Shown: positions 44,082 to 53,006, counted from the first letter of the stretch. The stretch is 64,000 nt of DNA from Antricoccus suffuscus (GCF_003003235.1 NZ_PVUE01000004.1:62001-126000); one strand, 5' to 3'. The notes: generated by a model not told the origin, from the letters alone. Translations and numbers: made by a program.

Positions 44082-45716
44082 CTAGCCCATCATGCGCTGC
44101 TTCCCGCCGTACATCAGCTCGCCGAGGTTGGTCATGTCGATCTCGATGACCGTCGGACCGTCACTTTGGCACGACTCGGCGAATACCTTCGCGAAGTCCG
44201 CGGCGTTATCGACCGAGACGCCCTTGATCCCACAGGACTCGGCGAGCGCGGCGAAGTCCGGGGTCGCAAGGTCGACGTCGTGCAGCGCGCCGTCAAACGT
44301 GGAGCCCTGGATCTTGCGCAGGATGCCGTAACCCTTGTCGTTGAACACGCACACGGTCAGCGGCAGCTGGTATTGCGCGATCGTGGCCAGCTCCCCGATC
44401 GACAGCATGATGCCGCCGTCGCCGTGGATGACGACGGTGCGTACGCCGGCGCCGACACACGCGCCGACCGACAGTGGCAGGCCGGGGCCGATCGCGTTGG
44501 AGACCGGCATGATCGACGTACGGCTACGCACGATCGGCAGCAGCCGGTTGCCCCACACGTACGCCGGGACCGTCGCGTCGCGCACGACCGGACCGTCGGC
44601 GGGCAGGTTGTCACGGATCGCGTCCATGATGGCGGCGTACTCGGTGCCGATCTGCTTGCGTACGCCGTCCCGCGCCGCGCTCCCAGCCTCCTGAGAGCGG
44701 GTGAGCCATTCGGCCTCCGCGGAGGTCGAGGCCACCGCGGAGTCGAGCGCCTCGATCGACAGCAACGCGTCGCCGATCACCCGCGCGGCGGTCGGGTAGT
44801 TACGGTCGAACACCCGCGAGTCCGCGTCGATGTGCGCCAGCTGCCCGTTGATCTGGATGGCCCAGTTGCCGGTGTTGGTCATGTGGAAGTGAGTACCGAT
44901 CGCCACCACGACGTCGGCATCGGCGATCAGCTCGCGCACCGGCTTCTCAGTGATCAGCGGGCCGACGCTCAGCGGGTGGTCCTCGGGCACCGCGCCGCGA
45001 CCGGCCATCGAGGTCACGACCGGGATCTGCAGCCGCTCGACCAGCGCCCGCAATGCATCCGCCGCGCCGGCGTGGTTGACGCCCCCGCCGGCCCAGATCA
45101 GCGGTCGCTTCGCTGTGCCGAGCAGCTCGGCGACCTGGGCGATCCGTTTGCTGTCGGGTGTCGTACGCCGGATCTGCACCGCCGGTGCCTCGTCGTACTC
45201 GTGCTCGGCGTACTGGAAGTCGATAGGTATTTCGACGGCCGTCGGCGCGGGGCGGCCGGACATCGCCGCCGTACCCGCCGCGACGACGTCGGCCACGATG
45301 TCCTCGGTACGCCGTACCGACCACGACTGCCGGGTCAGCGAGGTCAGCATCGGCATCTGGCTCTCGGCCTCGTGCAGAAATGCCTTGCCCTGCATGTAGA
45401 ACTGCGACTCGACCTGACCGGTCAGCATCAGGACCCGGGACGAGGCGAATCGCGCCTCGAAGAGTCCGCCGGCGGCATTGGCCGCACCTGGACCGGTCGA
45501 GGTGATGGCGACGCCGAGCTTGCCGGTCACTCGCGAATAGCCGTCGGCCGCGTGTACGGCGTTCTGCTCGTGCCGGCAGTCGAAGATCTTGATCTGGCCG
45601 TCCCGCACGATCGCGTCGAGAATCGGCAGGTTGTGAATCGACGCGATCCCGAACACGGCCTCCACCCCGAGTGCGTGTAGCGCGTGTACGACGGCGTCTC
45701 CACCGGTCCCCATCAT
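44082..45716 (-). CDS. Thiamine pyrophosphate-dependent enzyme (acetolactate synthase-like)
   Basis: 544 residues from ATG 45716, with AAGGAG before it. The frame is open further upstream but that would run into the divergent gene. N-terminal pyrimidine domain: the glutamate and motif in CRHEQNAVHAADGYSR, GPGAANAAGGLFEA. C-terminal cofactor domain GDGGIMLSIGELATIAQYQL and VCVFNDKGYGILR. Relatives include acetolactate synthase, benzoylformate decarboxylase and IolD-like hydrolases. It has no ilvN-type small subunit nearby, so acetolactate synthesis for amino acids is unlikely. Substrate unknown. Confidence 0.9.
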   Translation of the reverse strand: MMGTGGDAVVHALHALGVEAVFGIASIHNLPILDAIVRDGQIKIFDCRHEQNAVHAADGYSRVTGKLGVAITSTGPGAANAAGGLFEARFASSRVLMLTGQVESQFYMQGKAFLHEAESQMPMLTSLTRQSWSVRRTEDIVADVVAAGTAAMSGRPAPTAVEIPIDFQYAEHEYDEAPAVQIRRTTPDSKRIAQVAELLGTAKRPLIWAGGGVNHAGAADALRALVERLQIPVVTSMAGRGAVPEDHPLSVGPLITEKPVRELIADADVVVAIGTHFHMTNTGNWAIQINGQLAHIDADSRVFDRNYPTAARVIGDALLSIEALDSAVASTSAEAEWLTRSQEAGSAARDGVRKQIGTEYAAIMDAIRDNLPADGPVVRDATVPAYVWGNRLLPIVRSRTSIMPVSNAIGPGLPLSVGACVGAGVRTVVIHGDGGIMLSIGELATIAQYQLPLTVCVFNDKGYGILRKIQGSTFDGALHDVDLATPDFAALAESCGIKGVSVDNAADFAKVFAESCQSDGPTVIEIDMTNLGELMYGGKQRMMG

Positions 45717-45744
45717 TGGCTGGCTCCTTACTATTCTTGACCGC

Positions 45745-46320
45745 ATGATCTCGCGAAACCGCCCGTCATCGATGTCAGGCTTATTCGCAATTGGCGCGTT
45801 GGCCACGCTGTTGGTCGCCGGATGCAGTGGTACGCCGGCCAAGTCGGACTCGTCTTCAGCCTCGCCGAGTACGTCGTCCACGGCATCTGCGTCTGACTCA
45901 AGCACAGCGGCGCCCGCGCCGACAACCCAGGCCGTCGAAGCGGCGTGCCCTTACCTCGACACCGAGTTCGTGAAGGGGACGATCGGGCAGCATCTCAGCA
46001 AGGTCACCGTCACCACCGTTACGCCACCGACCGGGCCGTTGCCACAGTGCGCCTTCGCGCGGCCCAATGGCGAGGTCGCCGTAACGGTGTCGAGTACGAC
46101 GGTCACGGACGCGGCCCAGGCAATGAGTCTCGCACTTCAGTTCGCGCCGGACGGCAACCCGGTCAGCGCCGGTGAGGGCGGGTCGGTGCTGGTCAAGAAG
46201 GGTGGCAACGAGACCGTGCTCGCGGCGTACAAAGGTACGGCGCTGCTCTACGTGACGATCAACCAGGAAAGCTCGCTCGAGGCGACCGAGATCGCGACCC
46301 AGGCCCTCAGCACCCTGTAA
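45745..46320 (+). CDS. DUF2020-type lipoprotein
   Basis: 191 residues. Lipobox TLLVAGC, then a Ser/Thr/Ala/Pro linker, then the conserved part ACPYLDTEFVKGTIGQHLSK and later YVTINQESSLEATEIATQAL. The CPYLDT start and the closing helix match actinobacterial DUF2020 proteins, which are lipid-anchored outside the membrane and of unknown role. It is divergent from the TPP-enzyme gene by 28 bp, so the two share a promoter area. Confidence 0.75.
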   Translation: MISRNRPSSMSGLFAIGALATLLVAGCSGTPAKSDSSSASPSTSSTASASDSSTAAPAPTTQAVEAACPYLDTEFVKGTIGQHLSKVTVTTVTPPTGPLPQCAFARPNGEVAVTVSSTTVTDAAQAMSLALQFAPDGNPVSAGEGGSVLVKKGGNETVLAAYKGTALLYVTINQESSLEATEIATQALSTL

Positions 46321-46373
46321 GCGCGTCCAACACTAGGGCCGCCGTTTAGCCAGTTTGTTACTTTGCTGCACCC

Positions 46374-46419
46374 GCAGCTCCTTGCGCGTTCCGTGCGCAG
46401 CTCGTTGCGCGTTCTGTGC
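46374..46419. repeat. 23-bp direct duplication
   Basis: Two adjacent 23-bp units, 46374-46396 and 46397-46419, differing at two positions (GCAGCTC[C/G]TTGCGCGTTC then [C/T]GTGC). They lie just before the family B hairpin that starts at 46426. Confidence 0.85.
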
Positions 46420-46425
46420 ACCTTC

Positions 46426-46551
46426 GTACATTTGTGCCGTTTTGCAGCACCGCGTGGCTGTGACTGCTGCTGATCGGTACAAATGTGGGGATGTGCAGAA
46501 GGAGTGCCTGTAAAGACGGTTGGACGATGCTGCACAACACCACCTTTGTGC
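46426..46551. repeat. Dispersed hairpin element, family B, copy 1
   Basis: Left arm 46426-46449 contains ACATTTGTGCCGTTTTGCAG. Imperfect complements follow twice: 46465-46487 (TGCTGC ... ACAAATGTG) and 46529-46551 (TGCTGC ... CACCTTTGTG). The left arm shares TGTGCCGTTT-Y-GCAGCACCGC with 49827-49887. Convergent gene ends (DUF2020, nadE) lie on each side. No gene is present in 46321-46582. Confidence 0.75.
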
Positions 46552-46582
46552 CGGAATGATGTCGGTGGGCGTCGGCTTGCCC

Positions 46583-47422
46583 TCAGCGCCACCAGGAGTC
46601 GAGGGGGCTCGCCGGCATCGCCCGCTTATGCCGGGTGTTGAGGTACATCCGCTCGATCTTCTCCGCGACCTCGTCGGTGACCTGTGCGCCCTCGAGATAG
46701 TCGTCGATCTCGCGGTAGGTCACGCCGAGCGCCTCTTCGTCCGGCAGCGCCGGGCGGTCGTCTTCGAGGTCCGCGGTCGGCACCTTGCGCCACGTGCTCT
46801 CCGGCGCGCCGAGCTCGCGCAGCAGCGCCGCGCCCTGCCGTTTCGTCAGGCCGGTGAGCGGGGTCAGGTCGACCGCGCCGTCGCCGTACTTCGTGTAGAA
46901 GCCGGTCACCGCCTCGGCGGCATGATCGGTGCCAACGACCAGCAGGCCGAGCTGCCCGGCGATTGTGTACTGGACCATCATCCGCTCGCGGGCCTTGACG
47001 TTGCCCCGCACGAAGTCGCGGATCTCGCCGCCGGCCAGCTCGCCCATCCCCGAGACGGTGGCCTGGACCGTGGCGTCCGCGCCGGGTTTGGCGTTGACCG
47101 TCAGCGACTCGTCGGGCGTGATGAACTTCAGCGCCACCTGGGCGTCGTCCTCATCGGCCTGGGTGCCATATGGAAGTCGTACGGCGACAAACTGCGCCGT
47201 ACCCCCCTCTGCGCGCACTTGCTCGGCCGCGAGCTGTGCCAGCCGACCGGCGAGGGTGCTGTCCTGACCGCCGCTGATGCCCAGCACGAACCCCGTCGCG
47301 GGCGTGGAGCGGAGATAGTTCTTGAGAAACTGCACGCGGTCGTTGATCTCGCTCGCCGCGTCGATGGTCGGCCGTACGCCGAGGTCGTCGATGATCTGGG
47401 CGCGTAAGCCTGAGTTCGCCAT
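46583..47422 (-). CDS. nadE: NAD(+) synthetase, ammonia-dependent type
   Basis: 279 residues, no glutamine-amidase domain, so it uses ammonia. The PP-loop is [20 protein letters not shown]. Further family motifs are IQFLKNYL-like ([10 protein letters not shown]) and [20 protein letters not shown], then VDLTPLTGL, and [15 protein letters not shown]. The enzyme amidates nicotinic acid adenine dinucleotide through an adenylate, the last step of NAD synthesis. A single-gene unit. Confidence 0.95.
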   Translation of the reverse strand: MANSGLRAQIIDDLGVRPTIDAASEINDRVQFLKNYLRSTPATGFVLGISGGQDSTLAGRLAQLAAEQVRAEGGTAQFVAVRLPYGTQADEDDAQVALKFITPDESLTVNAKPGADATVQATVSGMGELAGGEIRDFVRGNVKARERMMVQYTIAGQLGLLVVGTDHAAEAVTGFYTKYGDGAVDLTPLTGLTKRQGAALLRELGAPESTWRKVPTADLEDDRPALPDEEALGVTYREIDDYLEGAQVTDEVAEKIERMYLNTRHKRAMPASPLDSWWR

Positions 47423-47565
47423 GATCCAGACTCTAGTACGCCGCCGGTGTGTGATCGTGGTCGTTCACGCGGCGCGACCGGACGTGACGTGGAACTATGT
47501 CACTGGACGGTGCTGATGGGGCACCGCGCCATCACATTGATTACTCAACTTGAGGGAGAAACCTC

Positions 47566-48087
47566 GTGCGCGCGACTCTGCACACCAACAAGGGCGACAT
47601 CGTCCTGGACCTGTTCCCCAACCACGCGCCCAAGACGGTCGCCAACTTCGTCGATCTTGCCGAGGGCAACCGCGAATGGACGCACCCTCAGACCGGTGCG
47701 AAGAGCAAGGACCCGCTGTACGACGGCGTCATCTTTCACCGGATCATTTCTGGTTTCATGATCCAGGGCGGCGACCCGGCCGGCAACGGTATGGGCGGCC
47801 CGGGTTACGAGTTCGACGACGAGATCCACCCAGAGTTGTCCTTCACCAAGCCCTACATCTTGGCGATGGCCAACGCCGGCAAGCGCGGCGGCCGTGGCAC
47901 CAATGGTTCGCAGTTCTTCATCACCACGACCGAGCCGACCTGGCTGCAGGGCAAGCACACCATCTTCGGTGAGGTTGCCGACCAGGCGAGCCGCGACGTC
48001 GTCGACGCTATCGAGTCGGTAGCGACCGATGGCTCGGATCGTCCGCTCGACGACGTGGTCATCAACTCGGTCTCGATCGAGAAGTAA
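47566..48087 (+). CDS. Peptidyl-prolyl cis-trans isomerase (cyclophilin)
   Basis: 173 residues from GTG 47566. Cyclophilin motifs: FHRIISGFMIQGGDP, the loop GPGYEFDDEIHPEL, NGSQFFITTTEPTWLQGKHT and IFGEVA. The family catalyses proline isomerisation in folding. This is the cytoplasmic PpiA/PpiB class (no signal peptide). It lies 29 bp before the rhomboid gene and is likely co-transcribed, a common actinobacterial arrangement. Confidence 0.95.
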   Translation: MRATLHTNKGDIVLDLFPNHAPKTVANFVDLAEGNREWTHPQTGAKSKDPLYDGVIFHRIISGFMIQGGDPAGNGMGGPGYEFDDEIHPELSFTKPYILAMANAGKRGGRGTNGSQFFITTTEPTWLQGKHTIFGEVADQASRDVVDAIESVATDGSDRPLDDVVINSVSIEK

Positions 48088-48116
48088 CTGGCGACCTGTA
48101 CCAACCGGCGGTTTTC

Positions 48117-48866
48117 GTGACGACCTGTTATCGGCACCCGGACCGACCAACCGCGATCACCTGCACTCGTTGCGGCAAGCCGATTTGCCCCGACTGCATG
48201 ACCGCGGCGTCGGTAGGGTTCCAGTGCCCCGAGTGCGTGCGTGAAGGCGCGCGCTCGGTGCGCAGGCCGTCGGTGGCCCGTACGACGGCATACCGGGCCC
48301 GCAACTTCGGCGTCGTCACCGTCGGCTTGATCGCGATCAACGTCGTGATGTACGTCGTCACCGCGGCCACCGCGCACAGTCTGACCAACCCCAGCGGAAG
48401 TCCGGTTTTCTTCGACCTCGCTTTGTACGGGCCGTTCGTAGATGCCGGGCAGTACTGGCGCTTGTTGACCACGGCGTTCCTGCACTTCGGGCTGACCCAC
48501 CTTGCGGTCAATATGTTCTCGCTCTACATCATCGGCAACAGCATCGAGCAGGCGCTGGGCAAGGTGCGGTACGGCGCGCTCTATCTACTTTCTGGGCTCG
48601 GTGCGTCAGGTGCGGCGTACCTCTTCACGCCGAACAGTCTGGTTGCCGGCGCGTCTGGCGCGGTGTTCGGGCTGCTCGGCGGCGCGGCCGTACTCATGGT
48701 GCGCAATAAGGCCAACCTCCGGCCCTTGATCTCGATCCTCGCGCTCAACATCGTGATCAGTTTGCTTCCCGGGATCTCACTGAGCGCGCATGTCGGGGGC
48801 TTCATCACCGGTGCTGTCGTGACCTACCTCCTACTGCTAACTCGCAAGCCCAGCCGCAGGTCCTAG
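48117..48866 (+). CDS. Rhomboid serine protease with N-terminal zinc ribbon
   Basis: 249 residues. An N-terminal B-box-like zinc segment (CYRHPDRPTAITCTRCGKPI, then CPDCMTAASVGFQCPECVRE) is followed by about six to seven membrane helices. The catalytic serine is S180 in GASGAVFGLLGG (helix 4) and the histidine is H225 in HVGGFITGAV (helix 6). The L1 loop and helix HFGLTHLAVNMFSLYIIG are normal. It cleaves membrane proteins within the bilayer. The next gene encodes a related protein without these catalytic residues. Confidence 0.95.
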   Translation: MTTCYRHPDRPTAITCTRCGKPICPDCMTAASVGFQCPECVREGARSVRRPSVARTTAYRARNFGVVTVGLIAINVVMYVVTAATAHSLTNPSGSPVFFDLALYGPFVDAGQYWRLLTTAFLHFGLTHLAVNMFSLYIIGNSIEQALGKVRYGALYLLSGLGASGAAYLFTPNSLVAGASGAVFGLLGGAAVLMVRNKANLRPLISILALNIVISLLPGISLSAHVGGFITGAVVTYLLLLTRKPSRRS

Positions 48867-48975
48867 GCCTCCTCGGGCTACGCTGGACAGAATGACCTCC
48901 GCGCATCCTGTGCTTCCCGGCGGCCCGAATCAGGGTGATGACCGGTCGCGTGAGGTACGCAGCAGCGGAGGAACG

Positions 48976-49683
48976 ATGACTTCCCACGAGCGGGTCGTAC
49001 GCGATACCACCAATCACGCGCTACGCAAGCCCTGGATTCTGTCGGTCGGGCTGGCCGCGGTCGTGGTCATCGTTTTCATCTTCAACGCCGCATCCGCGCC
49101 GGCAGATGTCGCCGACCAGACTCCCGCGCCGTCGTTCGAACACCTGGCTATGATTCCGGGGTTTGTCGACACCGGCCAGGTCTATCGGTTATGGACCGCG
49201 GCGCTGCTGCACTCCAACTTGTGGTCATTGATCGCCACCGTCCTGACACTGCTCGTCGTCGGCACGGAGGTCGAGAAGCGCTGGGGTGCGCGCCGTTACC
49301 TCGTCACGCTTGGCACCCTCGCGCTCGCCGCCGGTGTAGCGGTGCTCTACTTCGAGCCCGCGATCTCGCGTTTCGCCACCGGTGGCGGTGCCGCGATGGG
49401 GATCATGGGCGCCGCGTTCGTCGTCGCTCGACGGGCCCGGTTCCGCATCTGGGCGCTGCTGCTCGTCGCGGCGTTCGACATCATCATCTACCTGACCGTC
49501 GCAGACGAGTCCTCCGCGTGGGCGGCTGTGGGCGGATTCGTCGGCGGCGCGATCATCGCACTCCTACTGATCACGGCACCGCGAGACGAGCGTCGTAACC
49601 GTTGGCAGTTCATCGCTCTCGGCTCGTTCTTCGTCGTGCTCTGCCTACTTGTCGTGCTGCACATGGCGCTCTTCGCCGGCTAA
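48976..49683 (+). CDS. Rhomboid-fold protein lacking catalytic Ser and His (pseudoprotease)
   Basis: 235 residues from ATG 48976 with GGAGG four bases before it; a start at 48892 would add 28 weakly conserved residues. Its membrane layout follows the preceding rhomboid: FVDTGQVYRLWTAALLHSNL matches the PFVDAGQYWRLLTTAFLHF region. But the GASGAVFG site reads TGGGAAMG, with Gly 137 in place of serine, and the HVGG of helix 6 reads AVGG, with Ala 184 in place of histidine. It cannot be an active protease by the known mechanism. It could bind or regulate substrates of its neighbour, as inactive rhomboids do in other systems. Confidence 0.75.
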   Translation: MTSHERVVRDTTNHALRKPWILSVGLAAVVVIVFIFNAASAPADVADQTPAPSFEHLAMIPGFVDTGQVYRLWTAALLHSNLWSLIATVLTLLVVGTEVEKRWGARRYLVTLGTLALAAGVAVLYFEPAISRFATGGGAAMGIMGAAFVVARRARFRIWALLLVAAFDIIIYLTVADESSAWAAVGGFVGGAIIALLLITAPRDERRNRWQFIALGSFFVVLCLLVVLHMALFAG

Positions 49684-49684
49684 G

Positions 49685-49728
49685 CACGGTCCGTGAGTTC
49701 GTATCCCACGGTCCGTGTCTTCGTACCC
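49685..49728. repeat. 22-bp direct duplication with weak likeness to the 21-bp unit
   Basis: Two 22-bp units (49685-49706 and 49707-49728), both CACGGTCCGTG...TTCGTA[T/C]CC. The TCCGT and CGTA parts resemble the start and middle of the 21-bp units of the large arrays. The rest of 49684-50055 holds family B copy 2, a possible operator and no gene. Confidence 0.6.
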
Positions 49729-49826
49729 GTCGCGCCGGCGGCTTGCGTGTTTGTGGTCCGGTTTCACCCAGGCTAGACGCGGCAGCAGCGCTCCTGGTCG
49801 TTCCTCGCTTTCTTGAATCACCTGCC

Positions 49827-49887
49827 CACACATGTGCCGTTTCGCAGCACCGCCGATGAAGTCTTGCTGCCAAACAGCACACCTGTG
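49827..49887. repeat. Dispersed hairpin element, family B, copy 2
   Basis: Left arm 49827-49849 (CACACATGTGCCGTTTCGCA), spacer, right arm 49865-49887 (TGCTGCCAAACAGCACACCT). The arms match at 18 of 23 positions. The segment TGTGCCGTTTCGCAGCACCG differs by one base from copy 1. It lies after the pseudo-rhomboid gene and before the thiolase operon. Confidence 0.8.
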
Positions 49888-49930
49888 CGCGAACGGCCGC
49901 AACGGAAAACCGAACTAGGCTGGCGAAATA

Positions 49931-49945
49931 GTTAGCGACACTAAC
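49931..49945 (+). promoter_or_regulatory. Possible operator upstream of the beta-oxidation operon
   Basis: GTTAG (49931-49935), five bases, CTAAC (49941-49945), about 110 bp before the thiolase ATG. This spaced palindrome is of a kind used by TetR-type regulators of fatty-acid breakdown, but the family cannot be named and no regulator gene is adjacent. Confidence 0.35.
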
Positions 49946-50055
49946 AGGCCGTGGCTGAACTCACGGATAATTGGACGACCTAGCAGTACCACCCATCCAT
50001 GTGGTGTCGTACTGTCGGCATAGGAGACCCAAACCACATTTCACGGAGGAATCTC

Positions 50056-51201
50056 ATGCGCGATGCAGTTATCTGTGCGGCCATTCGCACCCCAGTTGGC
50101 AAGCGAAACGGCGGCTTGTCCGGCGTGCACGCGGTCGACCTGTCGGCCCAGACACTGCAGGCGCTTGCCGAGCGTTCCGGTATCGACATAACTCAGATTG
50201 AAGACGTTATTTGGGGCTGCGTAAGCCAGGTCGGCGAGCAGACCAACGACATCGCCCGCCAGTCCGTGCTCGCGGCCGGCTGGCCCGAGTCCATCACCGG
50301 CGTCACAGTTGATCGTCAGTGCGGATCGTCCCAACAAGCGCTCGTGTTCGCCGCGTCGTCGGTCATCGCCGGCTACAACGATGTCGTCGTCGCCGGTGGT
50401 GTCGAGTCGATGAGCCGTGTCCCCATGGGTTCGTCCAAGGGCGTCGACGTCGGTACGCCGAATAGCCCGTTGTTCATGGACCGCTACAAGGTCGCTCCCA
50501 ACCAGGGCATCGGCGCGGAGATGATCGCCGAGCAACAGGGCTTCTCGCGCACTCAGCTCGATGAGTTCGCGATTCGCTCGCATGAGAAGGCCGCCAAGGC
50601 GCAGGACTCCGGTGCGTTCGAGTCGCAGCTGTTCCCGGTTGAGACCCCGGATGGCATCGTCAAGGCCGACGAAGGCGTACGCCGCGGCTCGACCGTCGAG
50701 AAGCTCGGCACGCTTCCCACGCCTTTCAAGGCGGACGGTGTCATCTCCGCCGGCAACGCCTCGCAGATCTCCGACGGCTCGTCGGCGATGCTCGTCACCA
50801 CCAGCGAGAAGGCCAAGGAACTCGGCCTCACCCCGCTCGTGCGCGTGCACTCGACCGCGCTCGCCGGTTCCAACCCGATCATCATGCTCGACGCGCCGGT
50901 CCCGGCGACCGAGAAGGTCATCGCTCGCTCCGGCCTGAAGATCGAGGACATTGACATCTTCGAGGTCAACGAGGCGTTCGCGAGCGTGCCGCTGCTGTGG
51001 CTCAAGAAGCTCGGCGTGAGCGAGGACAAGATGAACGTCAATGGCGGGGCGATCGCGCTTGGGCACCCCCTGGGTGGCTCGGGTGGGCGCCTGATGGCGA
51101 CCCTGATCCACGCCATGATCGATGGCGGCGCGAAGTATGGCCTGCAGACCATGTGCGAAGGTGGCGGGCAGGCCAACGCCACAATTCTCGAGCGTCTCTA
51201 G
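50056..51201 (+). CDS. Thiolase (acetyl-CoA C-acyltransferase)
   Basis: 381 residues from ATG 50056, GGAGGA five bases upstream. The nucleophile is C89 in TVDRQCGSSQQAL. The later motifs are NVNGGAIALGHPLGGSGGR, with the catalytic histidine, and the second cysteine MCEGGGQANATI. It cleaves 3-ketoacyl-CoA with CoA in beta-oxidation or condenses acetyl-CoA. It is the first gene of a five-gene same-strand unit that includes an SDR, an enoyl-CoA hydratase and two acyl-CoA dehydrogenases, so degradation of a fatty acid, sterol or aromatic side chain is probable. Confidence 0.95.
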   Translation: MRDAVICAAIRTPVGKRNGGLSGVHAVDLSAQTLQALAERSGIDITQIEDVIWGCVSQVGEQTNDIARQSVLAAGWPESITGVTVDRQCGSSQQALVFAASSVIAGYNDVVVAGGVESMSRVPMGSSKGVDVGTPNSPLFMDRYKVAPNQGIGAEMIAEQQGFSRTQLDEFAIRSHEKAAKAQDSGAFESQLFPVETPDGIVKADEGVRRGSTVEKLGTLPTPFKADGVISAGNASQISDGSSAMLVTTSEKAKELGLTPLVRVHSTALAGSNPIIMLDAPVPATEKVIARSGLKIEDIDIFEVNEAFASVPLLWLKKLGVSEDKMNVNGGAIALGHPLGGSGGRLMATLIHAMIDGGAKYGLQTMCEGGGQANATILERL

Positions 51202-51319
51202 AGGCTCGTTGTTCACCGGCACCGTGCCTTCCTGGCCCGGTGCCGGTGGCATACCGTGGCCCGCTTGCAGGCGGGCGGCACCAAAATAAACACCAACTAG
51301 TTAAAGGATTCCCGATCGT

Positions 51320-52081
51320 ATGGAGATCAAAGACAAAGTCGCCGTAATCACCGGCGGCGCGTCCGGCCTCGGGCTGGCAACGACCAAGAAGCTCCTGGAG
51401 AAGGGCGCGAAGGTCGTTATCATCGACCTCCCGACCTCTAAGGGTGAAGACGTCGCGAAGGAACTCGGCGACGCCGTACGTTTCTCGCCCACCAATGTCA
51501 CCAGCGAAGAAGAGGTCGGCAAGGCTCTCGATATCGCCGAAGGGCTGGGCGAGATCCGGGTCGCGATCAACTGCGCGGGAATCGGCGGCTCGATCCGCAC
51601 GGTCGGCAAGAAAGGCGCCTACCCGCTCGATCACTTCAAGAAGATCGTCGAAGTCAACCTGATCGGCACGTTTAACGTGATCCGCCTCGCCGCCGAGCGC
51701 ATGCTCAAGAACGATCCCGTCGGCGAGGAGCGCGGCGTCATCATCAACACCGCCTCGGTCGCGGCGTACGAAGGTCAGATCGGGCAGGCGGCGTACTCCG
51801 CGTCGAAGGGCGGCATCGTCGGCATGACCCTGCCGATCGCTCGCGACCTGTCCTCGATGCAGATCCGGGTGTGCACGATTGCTCCGGGACTGTTCTTGAC
51901 GCCGCTGCTGCAGGGCCTACCCGAGGAAAACCTCAAGTCGCTGGGCGCGCAGGTGCCCCACCCGCGGCGGTTGGGCGATCCGAAGGAGTACGGCGCACTC
52001 GCCTCGCACATCATCGAGAACCCGATGCTCAATGGCGAGGTCATCCGCCTCGACGGCGCGATCCGGATGGCACCGCGCTAA
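51320..52081 (+). CDS. Short-chain dehydrogenase (3-hydroxyacyl-CoA type)
   Basis: 253 residues. Nucleotide-binding motif [11 protein letters not shown] motif INCAGIG, catalytic Y159 and K163 in AYSASKGG. The overall sequence ([37 protein letters not shown]) is of the 17-beta-HSD10-like group that oxidises 3-hydroxyacyl-CoA. This is the likely dehydrogenase for the thiolase in the same operon. It begins 118 bp after the thiolase stop, with a poor ribosome site. Confidence 0.92.
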   Translation: MEIKDKVAVITGGASGLGLATTKKLLEKGAKVVIIDLPTSKGEDVAKELGDAVRFSPTNVTSEEEVGKALDIAEGLGEIRVAINCAGIGGSIRTVGKKGAYPLDHFKKIVEVNLIGTFNVIRLAAERMLKNDPVGEERGVIINTASVAAYEGQIGQAAYSASKGGIVGMTLPIARDLSSMQIRVCTIAPGLFLTPLLQGLPEENLKSLGAQVPHPRRLGDPKEYGALASHIIENPMLNGEVIRLDGAIRMAPR

Positions 52082-52181
52082 ACACGGCGCTAACCCGCCC
52101 CGCACTAAACCGCACCGCGAAAACCCGCACTGAACGAAGTCCAATGGCGCCGCCTTCGGCGCTCGACCTAAAGAGGAAACG

Positions 52182-52970
52182 ATGTCTGAGACAGCCACCG
52201 AAGTAAGAGTCGAGCGCGAGGGCGGCGTTATGCGTCTCGTGCTCAACCGTCCTGAGAGCCTCAACTCGGTCAATGGTCCGATGACCGTCCAGCTCGAAAA
52301 CGCGCTCGACGAGGCCGCCAAAGATCCGCAGGTACGGGTCGTCGTACTCACCGGCGAAGGGCGCGGCTTCTGCTCCGGCGCGGACCTGCAACGCGATCGC
52401 TCCGCCGACACCTCCGGCAACAAGGAATCCGTGCTGACCGTGATCAACCGGATCATCCCCAAGATCACCGCGCTGGGCAAGCCGGTCGTCGGTGCCATCA
52501 ATGGTGCAGCGGCAGGCGTAGGTGCGTCCTTCGCCCTCGCCTGCGATCTGGTCATCGCAAAAGAGTCGGCGTACTTCCTGCTCGCGTTCGCCCGGATCGG
52601 CCTCATGCCCGACGGCGGGGCGACCCTCCTGGTGCCGGCCCTTGTCGGCCGCAGCCGCGCGATGGAGATGGCCTTACTGGCGGACAAGATCCCGGCCGCG
52701 AAGGCCGAGGAATGGGGCCTGATCTACCGCTCGGTGCCAGACGCCGAGTTCGACGGCACGGTCAACGCGCTCGTCGAGAAGCTGGTAGCCGGGCCGACGC
52801 AGTCGTACGCCGCCTCCAAGCGAGCGATCAACACCAACACGATCGCGCTGCTTGAAGCCGCACTCGAGGCGGAGGAGGAAGGCCAGACCAAGCTGCTGTC
52901 GACCAAGGACAACGCCGAGGGTGTACTGGCGTTCGTCGAAAAGCGCGCGGCTAAGTTCACCGGCGAATAA
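52182..52970 (+). CDS. Enoyl-CoA hydratase/isomerase
   Basis: 262 residues of the crotonase fold: VEREGGVMRLVLNRPESLNS, GEGRGFCSGADLQRD as the first oxyanion half, then KPVVGAINGAAAGVGASFAL as the second, and LMPDGGATLLVPALVGRSRA. It resembles PaaG/EchA-type members. It hydrates or isomerises enoyl-CoA in the pathway of this operon. A clear AGAGGAAA precedes the ATG. Confidence 0.93.
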   Translation: MSETATEVRVEREGGVMRLVLNRPESLNSVNGPMTVQLENALDEAAKDPQVRVVVLTGEGRGFCSGADLQRDRSADTSGNKESVLTVINRIIPKITALGKPVVGAINGAAAGVGASFALACDLVIAKESAYFLLAFARIGLMPDGGATLLVPALVGRSRAMEMALLADKIPAAKAEEWGLIYRSVPDAEFDGTVNALVEKLVAGPTQSYAASKRAINTNTIALLEAALEAEEEGQTKLLSTKDNAEGVLAFVEKRAAKFTGE

Positions 52971-53006
52971 TCGCCTTCCAGGGACCATCTTTCTAAGGAC
53001 TTCACA

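Noticed and set aside
44082-45716. Acetolactate synthase of branched-chain amino-acid synthesis
   Set aside because: No regulatory subunit or ilvC nearby; sequence is in a wider TPP-enzyme group, so only the superfamily is claimed.
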